20,228 nucleotides of DNA from an uncultured Gemmatimonadota bacterium (GTDB taxonomy: Bacteria > Gemmatimonadota > Gemmatimonadetes > Gemmatimonadales > GWC2-71-9). Where the stretch lies: contig CAMLLJ010000020.1 in the NCBI GenBank assembly GCA_946480845.1, positions 1-20,228 on the forward strand, written 5' to 3'. Position 1 is the first letter of the stretch. The number at the start of each line of letters is the position of its first letter. The notes under the pieces are model-generated. The model was given only the letters and a program-made list of their open reading frames with translations, ran no database searches and was not told where the DNA came from. Of the stretch, positions 1 to 7,468 are shown one piece after another. A program made the translations under genes and the position numbers.

Positions 1-785
1 AGCGCGGGCGAGACCCACTGGATCGATCCGCCGCCGGGCACGGCGCCGCCGAACGGCGAGGTGCGCCGGCGCAGGCGCGCCAGCGTCGGCAGGACGGCTG
101 CAAACGACGCCTGGTCGCGGCCCGCGCTGACCCGCCCCGCGTAGCGGAGCCTGCCGTCCTCGTAATAGCCGATGAGGAGGCCGAGGCCGCCGGGCGGCCC
201 GGGCACCTCGGTGTACCCACCGATGACGAATTCCTGCGCCTGGGCGCTTCCCACCGTGAGCCAGTCGGCGGAGCGCCCGCTCGAATAGCTGCTGCCGAGC
301 CGCTTGGCCACTGCGCCGGGCTCGCCGGCGTCAGGCGATCCGCTGTTCGCCGCCCCGGGCGCCGCGGTGAACGGCGTGAAGCGCACCCGCTCGCAGAACC
401 AGACGGCGTCCCGCAGCACGGCCTTCCGCTCCGCGAGGGGGAGCGGGAGCAGGGTAACGCCCTCGTAGTGGAGGCAATCGAAGAGGTAGAGCGCGTCCGG
501 CGTGATCACGCCGTCCAGGATCGCGTCGCCGCGAACGGCCACGTCGAGCAGGCAGTGGAGCTCCGGATGGCGGTCGTCGAGCGCGCGGCCTCCGGCGTCG
601 CGGATTGCCGTCCCGCCGGCGCCGGTCCAGACGAGGCAGCGCGTCCCGGCCAGCTCCGGCTCCCAGGCCCAGTCCGACCCGGGCACCGGACCCTCCGCCG
701 GGCTTGGCAGCATCGGGCCGATCCAGCCCGGCTTGCCGCGCCACAGCGCGAACCGTTGCCGGCCGCGGCCTGCGCTTCCGTCCAT
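1..785 (-). CDS. LigD-type ATP-dependent DNA ligase homologue, catalytic residues replaced (3' end outside window)
   Basis: The 261 visible codons follow the order of a LigD ligase domain: a PML segment (24-26), the nucleotidyltransferase core, an FDCLHYEG stretch (102-109), then the OB-fold start (EFVIGGYT, 185-192; GRLRYAGRV, 211-219). The family joins nicked DNA through a lysyl-AMP intermediate in the K-x-D-G motif. Here that motif reads EPELAG (42-47), so the Lys is Glu44 and the Asp is Ala46. Motif III ends LDGV instead of LDGE (Val93), motif IV has Pro156 where EG is usual, and motif V reads WLTVG (175-179) without its two lysines. The frame is nevertheless open throughout. ATG at 785 is chosen because AGGAG lies about 7 nt upstream. 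I infer a pseudoenzyme or a DNA-binding derivative, not an active ligase. No Ku gene is in the window. Family placement is fairly sure; lack of activity is inference. Confidence 0.8.
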   Translation of the reverse strand, partial: MDGSAGRGRQRFALWRGKPGWIGPMLPSPAEGPVPGSDWAWEPELAGTRCLVWTGAGGTAIRDAGGRALDDRHPELHCLLDVAVRGDAILDGVITPDALYLFDCLHYEGVTLLPLPLAERKAVLRDAVWFCERVRFTPFTAAPGAANSGSPDAGEPGAVAKRLGSSYSSGRSADWLTVGSAQAQEFVIGGYTEVPGPPGGLGLLIGYYEDGRLRYAGRVSAGRDQASFAAVLPTLARLRRRTSPFGGAVPGGGSIQWVSPA

Positions 786-815
786 TCGCCTGCTCCTGTG
801 GGGATGTTCGACGGG

Positions 816-866
816 TTTTCCACCACCCGGTCCCGCTTATCCACGCCAGGCCCGGGGTTTTCCACG
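816..866 (+). repeat. Three DnaA-box-like 9-mers with exact 21-bp spacing
   Basis: TTTTCCACC (816-824), TTATCCACG (837-845) and TTTTCCACG (858-866) lie in the same orientation, each beginning 21 bp after the previous one, so all face the same side of the helix. The middle copy differs from the DnaA-box consensus TTATCCACA only at its last base; the others differ at two. They lie in the leader of the ligase homologue. They could be DnaA boxes, sites for another factor, or chance. Confidence 0.45.
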
Positions 867-877
867 GAGTTTCAACA

Positions 878-902
878 TAAGTCGTTCGAGTGCAACGACT
901 TA
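878..902. promoter_or_regulatory. Perfect 9-bp inverted repeat, probable operator
   Basis: TAAGTCGTT (878-886) and AACGACTTA (894-902) are perfect reverse complements separated by 7 nt. The stretch is markedly richer in A and T than its surroundings and has no T tract, so it looks more like a dimeric repressor site upstream of the ligase homologue than a terminator. The binding protein is unknown and no regulator gene is adjacent. Confidence 0.5.
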
Positions 903-954
903 CGGCTCGTGTAGGTATAGGGCAAGGCGGGGCCCGGCGCAAGATCCGGAAACA

Positions 955-989
955 CGAAGCGGCGGGAGACCGGGTCTCCCGCCGCTTCG
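955..989 (-). terminator. Long GC-rich hairpin after the lipoprotein gene
   Basis: Arms 955-971 and 973-989 are perfect 17-nt reverse complements. The hairpin lies 25 bp past the stop of the minus-strand lipoprotein gene. The minus-strand sequence after it is TGTTT, a weak T tract, so a factor-independent terminator is likely but not textbook. Confidence 0.65.
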
Positions 990-1013
990 TCCAGCATCCT
1001 GCCTGCTGCGCTG

Positions 1014-1649
1014 CTACATGCCGCTCTTCTTGATGTCGGCGCAGGCGATCGTCGCTTCACCCTCGTCGGCGTGGGCCGCGACCAGGTGATTGCCGTCCTG
1101 CAGTCCGCTCAGCGCCATCGGGACTTCGGATTCGCTCGGCGTGCCGTTGCCGCGAACGTCCTCGAGCGGGTGCACCACCGGGCCAGGTGCCGCGCACGTG
1201 CCGGTGTGGATGTGCGAGTCGTGGTCCACTTCCTTGTTCGTGACACTGTCCGGGGCGGTCATCGTAAAGGCCACCTTCGTCTTCCCGCCGCCCAGGTCGG
1301 TCAGCACGACGGTGCCGCTGTAGCCGGAGCCGTTCACTTCACTCACCGGGTAGGTCTGCGACATTCCGGCGCCGCTCGCCTGGTAGCCGGCCACGGCCGC
1401 AGTGTCGCGCGTGACCGCGACGGTATCCGTCCTGGGCGTGGCGGCCACGATGCCCGCGGGCTGGCCCGCGGCGACCGTGTCGGCCGGACGGTTCGCCACG
1501 TCGCGTGTATCCCGCGCCGGATTGGCCGCCGAGCTAGTGTCCACCGCCACGTCCGGCGTCGGCGACACCTCGGGATCCGAGCTGGAACAGGCGGCGAGCC
1601 CGAACGCGAGCGGCAGGGCAACCAGGCCGTAAAGCCGAATCTTATGCAT
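1014..1649 (-). CDS. Lipoprotein with CHRD / Cu-Zn-SOD-like beta-sandwich domain
   Basis: A 211-residue exported lipoprotein. Residues 1-20 form a signal peptide ending in a LAAC lipobox with Cys21; the following SSS suggests outer-membrane sorting by the +2 rule. Residues 22-95 are a low-complexity linker rich in Ala, Thr, Asp and Val. The C-terminal part (about 96-206) has the pattern of small Cu/Zn-SOD-like or CHRD-like proteins: GYSGTVVLTDLGGGKTKV, a HIHTGTC stretch (146-152), HPLEDV, then a near-terminal ACADI. Only part of an SOD metal site is apparent (His143, His146, His148, with further His at 160, 188 and 193), so enzyme activity should not be assumed. ATG 1649 is preferred over an upstream in-frame start because the signal peptide begins there and GAGGA lies about 8 nt upstream. 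It appears to be a single-gene unit with its own terminator. Confidence 0.75.
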   Translation of the reverse strand: MHKIRLYGLVALPLAFGLAACSSSDPEVSPTPDVAVDTSSAANPARDTRDVANRPADTVAAGQPAGIVAATPRTDTVAVTRDTAAVAGYQASGAGMSQTYPVSEVNGSGYSGTVVLTDLGGGKTKVAFTMTAPDSVTNKEVDHDSHIHTGTCAAPGPVVHPLEDVRGNGTPSESEVPMALSGLQDGNHLVAAHADEGEATIACADIKKSGM

Positions 1650-1806
1650 TTTGACTGTCCTCGTCTCTAGGGTCCATGCATGGGGCCATCGGCGCCCGCA
1701 GCAGGTACCCAACCTACTCCCCGCAGGTGTTCCGGACGGTGTTTCGGGTCACCTTTCGCCGGGCCGGGACGGTCACATTTCCAGGCCGCGCCAGGGCCCG
1801 GGCACG

Positions 1807-1832
1807 AAAAAGGCGGCCCGGAGGCCGCCTTC
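1807..1832 (-). terminator. Rho-independent terminator with T5 tract
   Basis: AAGGCGGCC (1810-1818) pairs with GGCCGCCTT (1823-1831). On the minus strand the second arm runs into TTTTT (1811-1807). It is placed just after the stop of the GYF_2-like gene, as expected for an intrinsic terminator. Confidence 0.85.
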
Positions 1833-1853
1833 TACGCTGCGCCGGACCGGCGA

Positions 1854-3128
1854 TCAGTCGGGGCGGGCCACCGCCGGGGGCGCCGTGTTGCCGATGACCG
1901 AGACCAGGGCCGAGGCGACCGCCGAGTTGGGCGAGCCGCCGGACGCGGCCGTGATCCGGCGCCGGAGTGCGCCGTAGGTGTTGGCGAGGCTTTCGTCGGT
2001 GAACCGGACGGTGTTGCCCTCCAGCTCGTAGCCGCCCTCGTTGTCGGCCAGGATGCCGAGGATCGATTCGATATCGGCCAGCAGCCCGTCGGCCGCGCGC
2101 GCGTTCTGGGCCGACTCCTTGCGGGTGGCCTTGGCGCGGTAGTCGCGCACCAGGTTGGCGGCGCCGGCCGCGGCCAGCCGCGTCGAGCCGACCTGACCGC
2201 TCGCCAGGCGCGACGGCGCGAAGAGGTTGGAGAGGCCGGAGGCGCGCAGCCGCCCCTCGAGCTCGGTCAGCGCCTCGTTCGACACGTCGGTCAGGCTCGA
2301 CTCCGAGATCGAGATCGGTGCGCGCGAGCCGGAGAGCGAAGGCGCCGCCGGGATGATCGGCGTGCCCGTATCAGCCGCGGCGCGCTCGGCGCGCGCCGCC
2401 GAGGCGGGTGCCGGCGGCACCACGTCCACCGGGATGCCGGACGCGGGCGTGGAGGCCGCGATCTCGAAGCTGGTGTTGGGGGTGGCGGCCAGGCTGGTCG
2501 AAGCGACGCCCATCTCGGGCTCCGCCGAGGGCTCGGGGCTCCGCGACATGAGCATCGCGGTGAGGCCGGCGGTCGCCACCAGGCCGGCCGCGGCGATGCC
2601 GATCGTGCGGCGGCTGAAGCGCGACGGCGGCGCGCTGATGTCGATGGTGACTTCCGCCGTTTCCATTTCGTGCCGGACCGGCGCCACGGGCGCCTCGGCG
2701 GCAATCGCCACCAGCGCTTCGATATGCTTGGGCGTCGCCGCCTCGGGGGCCGGCGACTCGAGGAACACGAGCGAACCGACATGATTCGGGAACGAGCTGG
2801 GCTTCGGCGCGCGCGGCGGCTCGACCTCGATGAATTCGAGATCCCGGCTGCGCGACGCGGCGACCGGCGTCGGTGCCGCCGGCGCGGGGGCGGCCACCGG
2901 CTGCGGCGCGCGCGGCTCGACCACCGGCTTCGGCGCGGCGGCGAGCGGGGCGGGGCGCTCCTTCGCGATCTTGTAGTGTGGATGGAAGTCGATCGGCAGC
3001 CACTTGTTCGACGCGCCGTGCCAGATGCGCGCATGCGGGCCGATCACCCCGCTGTGGATGCCCTTGGCCAGCTCATCCATGTTCCTGAACAGCGCTTCCT
3101 CACCCGGGGCGAGCTCGATCCGATACAT
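1854..3128 (-). CDS. GYF_2-like domain single-pass membrane protein (paralogue A), function unknown
   Basis: A 424-residue protein in three parts. Residues 1-52 resemble GYF_2/DUF4339 domains: a short strand (MYRIEL), a helix around LFRNMDELAKGI, then GPHARIW and NKWLPI, the usual G-P and W-x-P end of that fold. Residues 53-170 are an Ala/Pro-rich linker. A basic SRFSRR precedes one transmembrane helix at about 175-194, which puts the head in the cytoplasm. The C-terminal 230 residues outside begin with an Ala/Pro-rich stretch, then a helical region with SGLSNLF and a terminal GYELEGNTVRFTDES motif. The same plan and motifs recur in the protein encoded at 12101-13432. I start at ATG 3128 because the paralogue begins at the same residue; a TTG at 3173 would add 15 unshared residues. 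A TTGACA on the minus strand (3173-3168) may be a -35 box, without a clear -10. No function is known to me. Confidence 0.75.
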   Translation of the reverse strand: MYRIELAPGEEALFRNMDELAKGIHSGVIGPHARIWHGASNKWLPIDFHPHYKIAKERPAPLAAAPKPVVEPRAPQPVAAPAPAAPTPVAASRSRDLEFIEVEPPRAPKPSSFPNHVGSLVFLESPAPEAATPKHIEALVAIAAEAPVAPVRHEMETAEVTIDISAPPSRFSRRTIGIAAAGLVATAGLTAMLMSRSPEPSAEPEMGVASTSLAATPNTSFEIAASTPASGIPVDVVPPAPASAARAERAAADTGTPIIPAAPSLSGSRAPISISESSLTDVSNEALTELEGRLRASGLSNLFAPSRLASGQVGSTRLAAAGAANLVRDYRAKATRKESAQNARAADGLLADIESILGILADNEGGYELEGNTVRFTDESLANTYGALRRRITAASGGSPNSAVASALVSVIGNTAPPAVARPD

Positions 3129-3454
3129 AGCCACACTCGTTGTTTGGCGGGTGTTCGCAAACCTTACTGTCAAGGCGGATGACAGTCACGGCAGTCGCGC
3201 GTACTTCATGGGAAGATTCGTGCCCCGCTCCGGGCGAAGCGTGGCGGGGATGCCACGAAGCAGCGGCTAAGGTGTTGCGGTCCGTGCGCTTGTTTGCGGT
3301 TGCCGGGGCGCGGCGCAACACCCCGGCAGGAGCCGGAAACGGGGCGCAGGATTCTGCGTCTCTCGCAGAACGAGGGAGTGGCCGAGCCCCCCTCTGGACG
3401 GCGCCCGTCCGCGCATGAATACTTCAGTCACTTCCAATCCTCCCGGAGACATCG
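3129..3454. other. Intergenic region between divergent genes with three hairpins
   Basis: No gene is apparent in these 326 bases. On the plus strand three simple hairpins follow one another before the YccA-like gene: GCCGGGG/CCCCGGC (3302-3327, 12-nt loop), TTCTGCG/CGCAGAA (3352-3370, 5-nt loop) and GGACG/CGTCC (3396-3410, 5-nt loop). They may be a structured leader. In so GC-rich a sequence, some or all could be chance. Confidence 0.4.
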
Positions 3455-4192
3455 ATGGCGATCACCTCAGGCAACCCCGTGCTGCGGCGCGCGGGCTTCG
3501 ATCAGGTGCTGGCCGGCGCCGAGACCATGACGCTCGGCGGTACGCTGGCCAAGACCGCGATGCTGCTGGGCATCGTCATGGCGGGGATGTTCTATGCGTG
3601 GGCGGGGCTGCCCGGCCTGGGGATGACCGAGACGGTGGTCTACCCGCTGCTCACCGGCAGCTTCGTCGTGGCGGTGGTCCTGCTGATCTTCACGTCGCTC
3701 CGGCCGGAGTACGCGTCGGTGACCGCGCCGGTGTACGCCGCGGTCCAGGGCGTGGTGATGGGCATCGTCACGCTCATGCTCAACACCCGCTACCCCGGCC
3801 TTCCGCAGCAGGCGGCCGTCATCACCATCGCGACGCTGATGGTCATGCTGGTGGCGTACCGTACCGGCGTCATCCGGGCCACCGAGCGCTTCCGCTCGGT
3901 CGTGGTGTCCTGCACGGCGGCGGTCTTCGTCTTCTACCTGATCGCCTTCGGGCTCTCGCTCTTCGGGATCCGGATCCCCTTCCTGCATGAGGGCGGGATC
4001 ATCGGGATCGGGTTCAGCCTCTTCGTGGTCGGGCTCGCCGCCCTCAACCTGATCCTCGACTTCGACCTGATCGAGGAAGGCATCAACAGCGCCCCGAAGC
4101 AGCTCGAGTGGTTCGCCGCGTTCGGGCTCGTGGTGACGCTGGTCTGGCTCTACTTCGAGATCCTGCGGCTGCTGCAGAAGCTCCGCCGCTGA
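3455..4192 (+). CDS. Bax inhibitor-1/YccA family membrane protein
   Basis: A 245-residue polytopic protein with about seven hydrophobic helices and hardly any loops, the normal size for the bacterial YccA-like branch of the Bax inhibitor-1 family. The N-terminus NPVLRR matches the short NP-rich start of that branch. The family's acidic pore residues are consistent with the LILDFDLIEEGI segment (about 205-216) and the last helix ends in a basic tail (LQKLRR). Members act in the inner membrane; E. coli YccA modulates the FtsH protease, and other relatives are proton-sensitive calcium leak channels. Which applies here cannot be read from sequence. ATG 3455 is preceded by GGAG at about 9 nt. Its stop lies 4 bp from that of the convergent DUF4342 gene. 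Confidence 0.88.
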   Translation: MAITSGNPVLRRAGFDQVLAGAETMTLGGTLAKTAMLLGIVMAGMFYAWAGLPGLGMTETVVYPLLTGSFVVAVVLLIFTSLRPEYASVTAPVYAAVQGVVMGIVTLMLNTRYPGLPQQAAVITIATLMVMLVAYRTGVIRATERFRSVVVSCTAAVFVFYLIAFGLSLFGIRIPFLHEGGIIGIGFSLFVVGLAALNLILDFDLIEEGINSAPKQLEWFAAFGLVVTLVWLYFEILRLLQKLRR

Positions 4193-4196
4193 GCCG

Positions 4197-4469
4197 TCAC
4201 TGCGCCGCTGGCGGCCCGGACTTTCCGCGCTCGATTTCGAGCGTGTAGTCCGCCGCCAGCGCCGCGATGGCGCCGAGCGCCACCCAGACCGGGATGAGCG
4301 CCACGCCGACGACGCCGATCGTCAGCGGGATCTCCAGCAGGGTGCGCCCCTCGCCGTTCTTCACCTTGATCCGCCGCACGTTCCCTTCGCGCACCAGCTC
4401 CTTGACCCGGGCCACCAGCCCTTCGCCGCTGACGCGCTGTTCCTCGGTGCCACCGCTCTCGTCCGCCAT
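4197..4469 (-). CDS. DUF4342 domain protein
   Basis: A 90-residue protein. Residues 13-40 (VSGEGLVARVKELVREGNVRRIKVKN) and the following GRTLLEIPLT match the DUF4342 signature: an amphipathic helix, then a basic strand. Residues 50-72 form one hydrophobic segment, so it may associate with the membrane. The family is uncharacterised; it is commonly annotated as DUF4342 with no assigned role. The start at ATG 4469 is well supported by GGAGG 7 nt upstream. The gene is convergent with the YccA-like gene (4-bp gap) and divergent from efp (126 bp). Confidence 0.85.
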   Translation of the reverse strand: MADESGGTEEQRVSGEGLVARVKELVREGNVRRIKVKNGEGRTLLEIPLTIGVVGVALIPVWVALGAIAALAADYTLEIERGKSGPPAAQ

Positions 4470-4595
4470 GGTGAATCCTCCGCTGTCGTGGATGCAGGAA
4501 CCGGGCGCGGCCCGCTCGCGCGGAGCCCGGCCCGCCGTGTATCTTGGGGCCGCCGTCAACCGGGCGGCAGCCATTCCCCGAGGAGCAGCACCCCG

Positions 4596-5156
4596 ATGAA
4601 GGCAACCGACATCCGCCGCGGCCACGTCATCATGTTCGAGGGCAAGCCCTGCCGCGTCATGGATTTCACCCACCGGACGCCGGGCAACCTGCGCGCCTTC
4701 GTGCAGGTCCGGCTGCGCGACCTCGTCGCCGGCAACACCTTCGACCACCGTTTCAGCGCCACCGACTTCGTGGAGACGGCCCGGCTCGACACCAAGGAGC
4801 TCCAGGTCCTCTACCGCGATGCGAACGGGCTGCACGTGATGGAGGCGGAAACCTACGAGCAGTACACCCTCGACGACGAGACCACCGGCGACGCCGGCCC
4901 CTGGCTGGCTCCGGAGATGCGCTTCCAGGCCGACTGGCTCGACGGGCGCCCCATCGCCATCGAGCTGCCCAACGTGATCGAGCTGGACATCACCGAGACG
5001 ACGCCGGCGATCCGCGGCGCCACCAAGAACGCGAGCACCAAGCCCGCCAGGCTCAGCAACGGCGTCACCATCCAGGTCCCCGAGTTCGTCGGCGAGGGCG
5101 AACGGGTGCGGGTGGACCCGCGCACCGGGCAGTACCTCGAGCGCGCCAAGTCCTAG
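4596..5156 (+). CDS. efp: Elongation factor P
   Basis: A 186-residue EF-P, the factor that binds ribosomes stalled at poly-proline and stimulates peptide-bond formation. The three domains are visible: the KOW-like N-domain (1-63), the OB domain (about 65-126) and the C-terminal OB domain (about 128-186), which contains the family signature around IRGATKNASTKPARLSNG and VPEFVGEGERVRVDPRTG. The tip of the functional loop reads TPGNLRAF (28-35). E. coli has Lys34 there (beta-lysylated) and the Pseudomonas type has Arg (rhamnosylated); here the aligned residue is Asn31. So neither known modification can act on it, and no epmA, epmB or earP lies nearby. AGGAG stands 10 nt before ATG 4596. A TATCTT at 4540-4545 could be its -10 box. 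Confidence 0.93.
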   Translation: MKATDIRRGHVIMFEGKPCRVMDFTHRTPGNLRAFVQVRLRDLVAGNTFDHRFSATDFVETARLDTKELQVLYRDANGLHVMEAETYEQYTLDDETTGDAGPWLAPEMRFQADWLDGRPIAIELPNVIELDITETTPAIRGATKNASTKPARLSNGVTIQVPEFVGEGERVRVDPRTGQYLERAKS

Positions 5157-5181
5157 GCGGCCGGCCCCGGAGCACGGGGCC

Positions 5182-7374
5182 CTAGAACCCGAGGATCCGC
5201 TTCACCGCATCGCCCACCTTGTCGCCCAGGCTCTCGATCGAGTCCCAGAACGACGCATGGTGTTCGTCGCACACCGCGGTCGGCTCGGTGCCGACCCGGA
5301 ACCACTCGCGGTGCACCGTCGGGCAGTACTCGTTGGCCAGCATGCCGTTGTAGGAATCGATCGTCTTCGCCACCAGGCCCGGCGGCTCGGGCCACCCCGT
5401 GCCGTCGTCGTCCCGCCAGGTCCCCTTGTAGAAGTCCACCCAGGCCGGCGCAGCGAGCCGCCCGCCCGTCGCGCCGTAGCCGAGGGAGCGCGGCACGTCG
5501 TAGCCGAACCAGAACCCCGCCACCAGCGTCGGCGTGTAGCCCACGAACCAGACGTCGTTGCCGTCGTTCGTCGTGCCGGTCTTGCCCGCGACCGGCCCGC
5601 GCACGCCCAGCCGCCGGATCTCGTACCCGGTCCCCTGATCCACCACCGACTGCAGCATGGAGGTCACCTGGAAGGCGTCGCGCGGGTCGAGGGCGCGCGC
5701 CAGGACCGCGGAGTCGGCCTGCCAGACGCTGTCGCCGTCGGGCCGCTCGATCCGCTCGATCAGGCGGGGGGTGACGCGAAAGCCGCCGTTGGAGAACGGC
5801 GCGTAGGCGAGCACCAGCTCGAGCGGCGTCACCTCGGCGGACCCGAGCGACAGCGCCGGCACGTCCGGCAGCGGGCTGCTGATGCCCGCCGCGACCGCGG
5901 TCGCGATCACCCGCCGCCGGCCCACCTGCTCGGCGAGGCGGATGGTGGCGGCATTGGCCGAGCGCATGAGGGCGCGGCGCAGCGTCACGGGGCCGGAATA
6001 CTCGCCGCCGAAATTCTCGGGCGCCCACAGGTCGCCGTTGGGCAGCTCCATCTCGACTGGCACGTCGTCTACCACCGTTGCGGGCGTAAGGCCCGCCCCC
6101 AGCGCGGCAGCGTAGACGAACGGCTTGAACGCGGAGCCCGGCTGCCGCCGCGCCCCGAAGGCGCGGTTGAAGGCGCCGCGCTCGTAGTTGTTGCCGCCCA
6201 CCAGCGCGCGGATCGCGCCCGTGCGCGGGTCCACCGCCACCATCGCGCCCTCCACCTCGCCCTCGCGGCGGCGCCCCGACTCCGCCGCGCGCTCGATCTG
6301 CGCGGCGCGCGACCGCACGGCGCGCTCGGCGGCGCGCTGGGCGCGCGCGTCGATGGTGGTGCGGACCACCACGTCGCCGAGCTTGTCGGCGCGGTCGCCG
6401 AGGATCGAATCCACCGCGGCGCGGATGGGGTCCAGCGCATGGGAGGCGTCGGCCTTGGGATACCAGCCACGCTCGCGCACCCGGATGGCCCGCGAACGGG
6501 CGCGCTCCGCCTCCTCGGCGGTGATGAAGCCCTCCTGCGCCATCAGGCCGAGCACCAGGTCGCGCCGCGCGCGGGCGCGCTCCGGGTTGCGCCGCGGGCT
6601 GTACGAGGTCGGCCCCTTCGGCAGCGCCGCGAGCGTGGCGGCCTCGGCCAGCGTGAGCTTCTGCACGCTCTTGCCGAAGAGGTCGCGGCTGGCGGCCTCG
6701 ATACCGTACACGCCGTTGCCCAGGTAGATGATGTTGAGGTAGAGCTCGAGAATCTGGTCCTTGGTGAGGTTCTCCTCCAGCCGGCGGGCCAGCGCGATCT
6801 CGATCAGCTTCCGCCGGAGCGAGCGCTCGCCGGCAAGCTGGGGAATGAAGGCGTTGCGCACCACCTGCATGGTGATGGTGCTGAAGCCCTCGGCCACGCC
6901 CATGCTGCGGATGTTGCGGAAGGAGGCGCGCAGGACGCTCCGCCAGTCGATCCCCGAGTGCGCGTAGAAGCGGCGGTCCTCCACCGCGATGAACGCCTCG
7001 CGCACCAGTTCGGGCACGCTGTCCAGCGGGACGTTCACCCGGCGCACGTAGTCGAGCCGGCCCAGCGTCACCCCGTTCCGGTCGAGCACGAGGCTCCCCT
7101 CGCTCGGCCGGAACGTCTGGATCGACGCGGTGGACGGGCAGCCGGCGAAGCCGCAGGTGCTGCCGTAGGCGGTGGCCAGCGCGGTCAGCGCAAAGGCGAG
7201 CACCGCGCAGGCCACGAACCAGTGGCGCCCGAGCCAGGCGCCCACCGGGTGGGCTGCCACCCGGGCCCGGGCGCGGCCGACGGCGGCGCGCAGCGGCTCG
7301 AGGCGGGCGGAGGCCCGTCCCGCGGCGGCGCGGGCCCGCTCGGCGGCGGTGCGCATCCCCTCCGGCAGCTTCAT
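5182..7374 (-). CDS. Class A penicillin-binding protein (glycosyltransferase-transpeptidase)
   Basis: A 730-residue bifunctional peptidoglycan synthase. After a basic cytoplasmic N-terminus comes one membrane anchor (about 51-70). The GT51 domain follows with EDRRFYAHSG (132-141, catalytic Glu132), STITMQ (165-170) and the KLIEIALARRLE block. STITMQ has Met where PBP1A-type proteins have Gln, a form seen in PbpC. The transpeptidase domain has all three motifs: SAFK (414-417, nucleophile Ser414), SAN (472-474) and KTG (598-600). The C-terminal stretch carries two Cys (NEYCP and AVCDE) that may form a disulphide. It follows mreB on the same strand with 94 bp between them. No Shine-Dalgarno is evident before ATG 7374; a TACTGT (-10-like) ends 6 nt before it, suggesting a leaderless transcript. 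Confidence 0.92.
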   Translation of the reverse strand: MKLPEGMRTAAERARAAAGRASARLEPLRAAVGRARARVAAHPVGAWLGRHWFVACAVLAFALTALATAYGSTCGFAGCPSTASIQTFRPSEGSLVLDRNGVTLGRLDYVRRVNVPLDSVPELVREAFIAVEDRRFYAHSGIDWRSVLRASFRNIRSMGVAEGFSTITMQVVRNAFIPQLAGERSLRRKLIEIALARRLEENLTKDQILELYLNIIYLGNGVYGIEAASRDLFGKSVQKLTLAEAATLAALPKGPTSYSPRRNPERARARRDLVLGLMAQEGFITAEEAERARSRAIRVRERGWYPKADASHALDPIRAAVDSILGDRADKLGDVVVRTTIDARAQRAAERAVRSRAAQIERAAESGRRREGEVEGAMVAVDPRTGAIRALVGGNNYERGAFNRAFGARRQPGSAFKPFVYAAALGAGLTPATVVDDVPVEMELPNGDLWAPENFGGEYSGPVTLRRALMRSANAATIRLAEQVGRRRVIATAVAAGISSPLPDVPALSLGSAEVTPLELVLAYAPFSNGGFRVTPRLIERIERPDGDSVWQADSAVLARALDPRDAFQVTSMLQSVVDQGTGYEIRRLGVRGPVAGKTGTTNDGNDVWFVGYTPTLVAGFWFGYDVPRSLGYGATGGRLAAPAWVDFYKGTWRDDDGTGWPEPPGLVAKTIDSYNGMLANEYCPTVHREWFRVGTEPTAVCDEHHASFWDSIESLGDKVGDAVKRILGF

Positions 7375-7468
7375 GGCAGAACAGTACACGACCCCCGGCC
7401 GCCGCGGCAGGCCCGAGGGGGCGTGCCACGGGGGCCGGGGTGGGCGATCGCGGCGGATGCCGCGCGCG

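Noticed and set aside
3129..3173. TTG at 3173 as the start of GYF_2-like paralogue A
   Set aside because: It would add 15 residues absent from paralogue B, and this TTG is part of a TTGACA that looks more like a -35 box.
3371..3410. A tRNA-Ser or tRNA-Leu-like start (GAGTGGCCGAG) upstream of the YccA-like gene
   Set aside because: No acceptor, anticodon or T-arm follows; the match is confined to the D-arm region.
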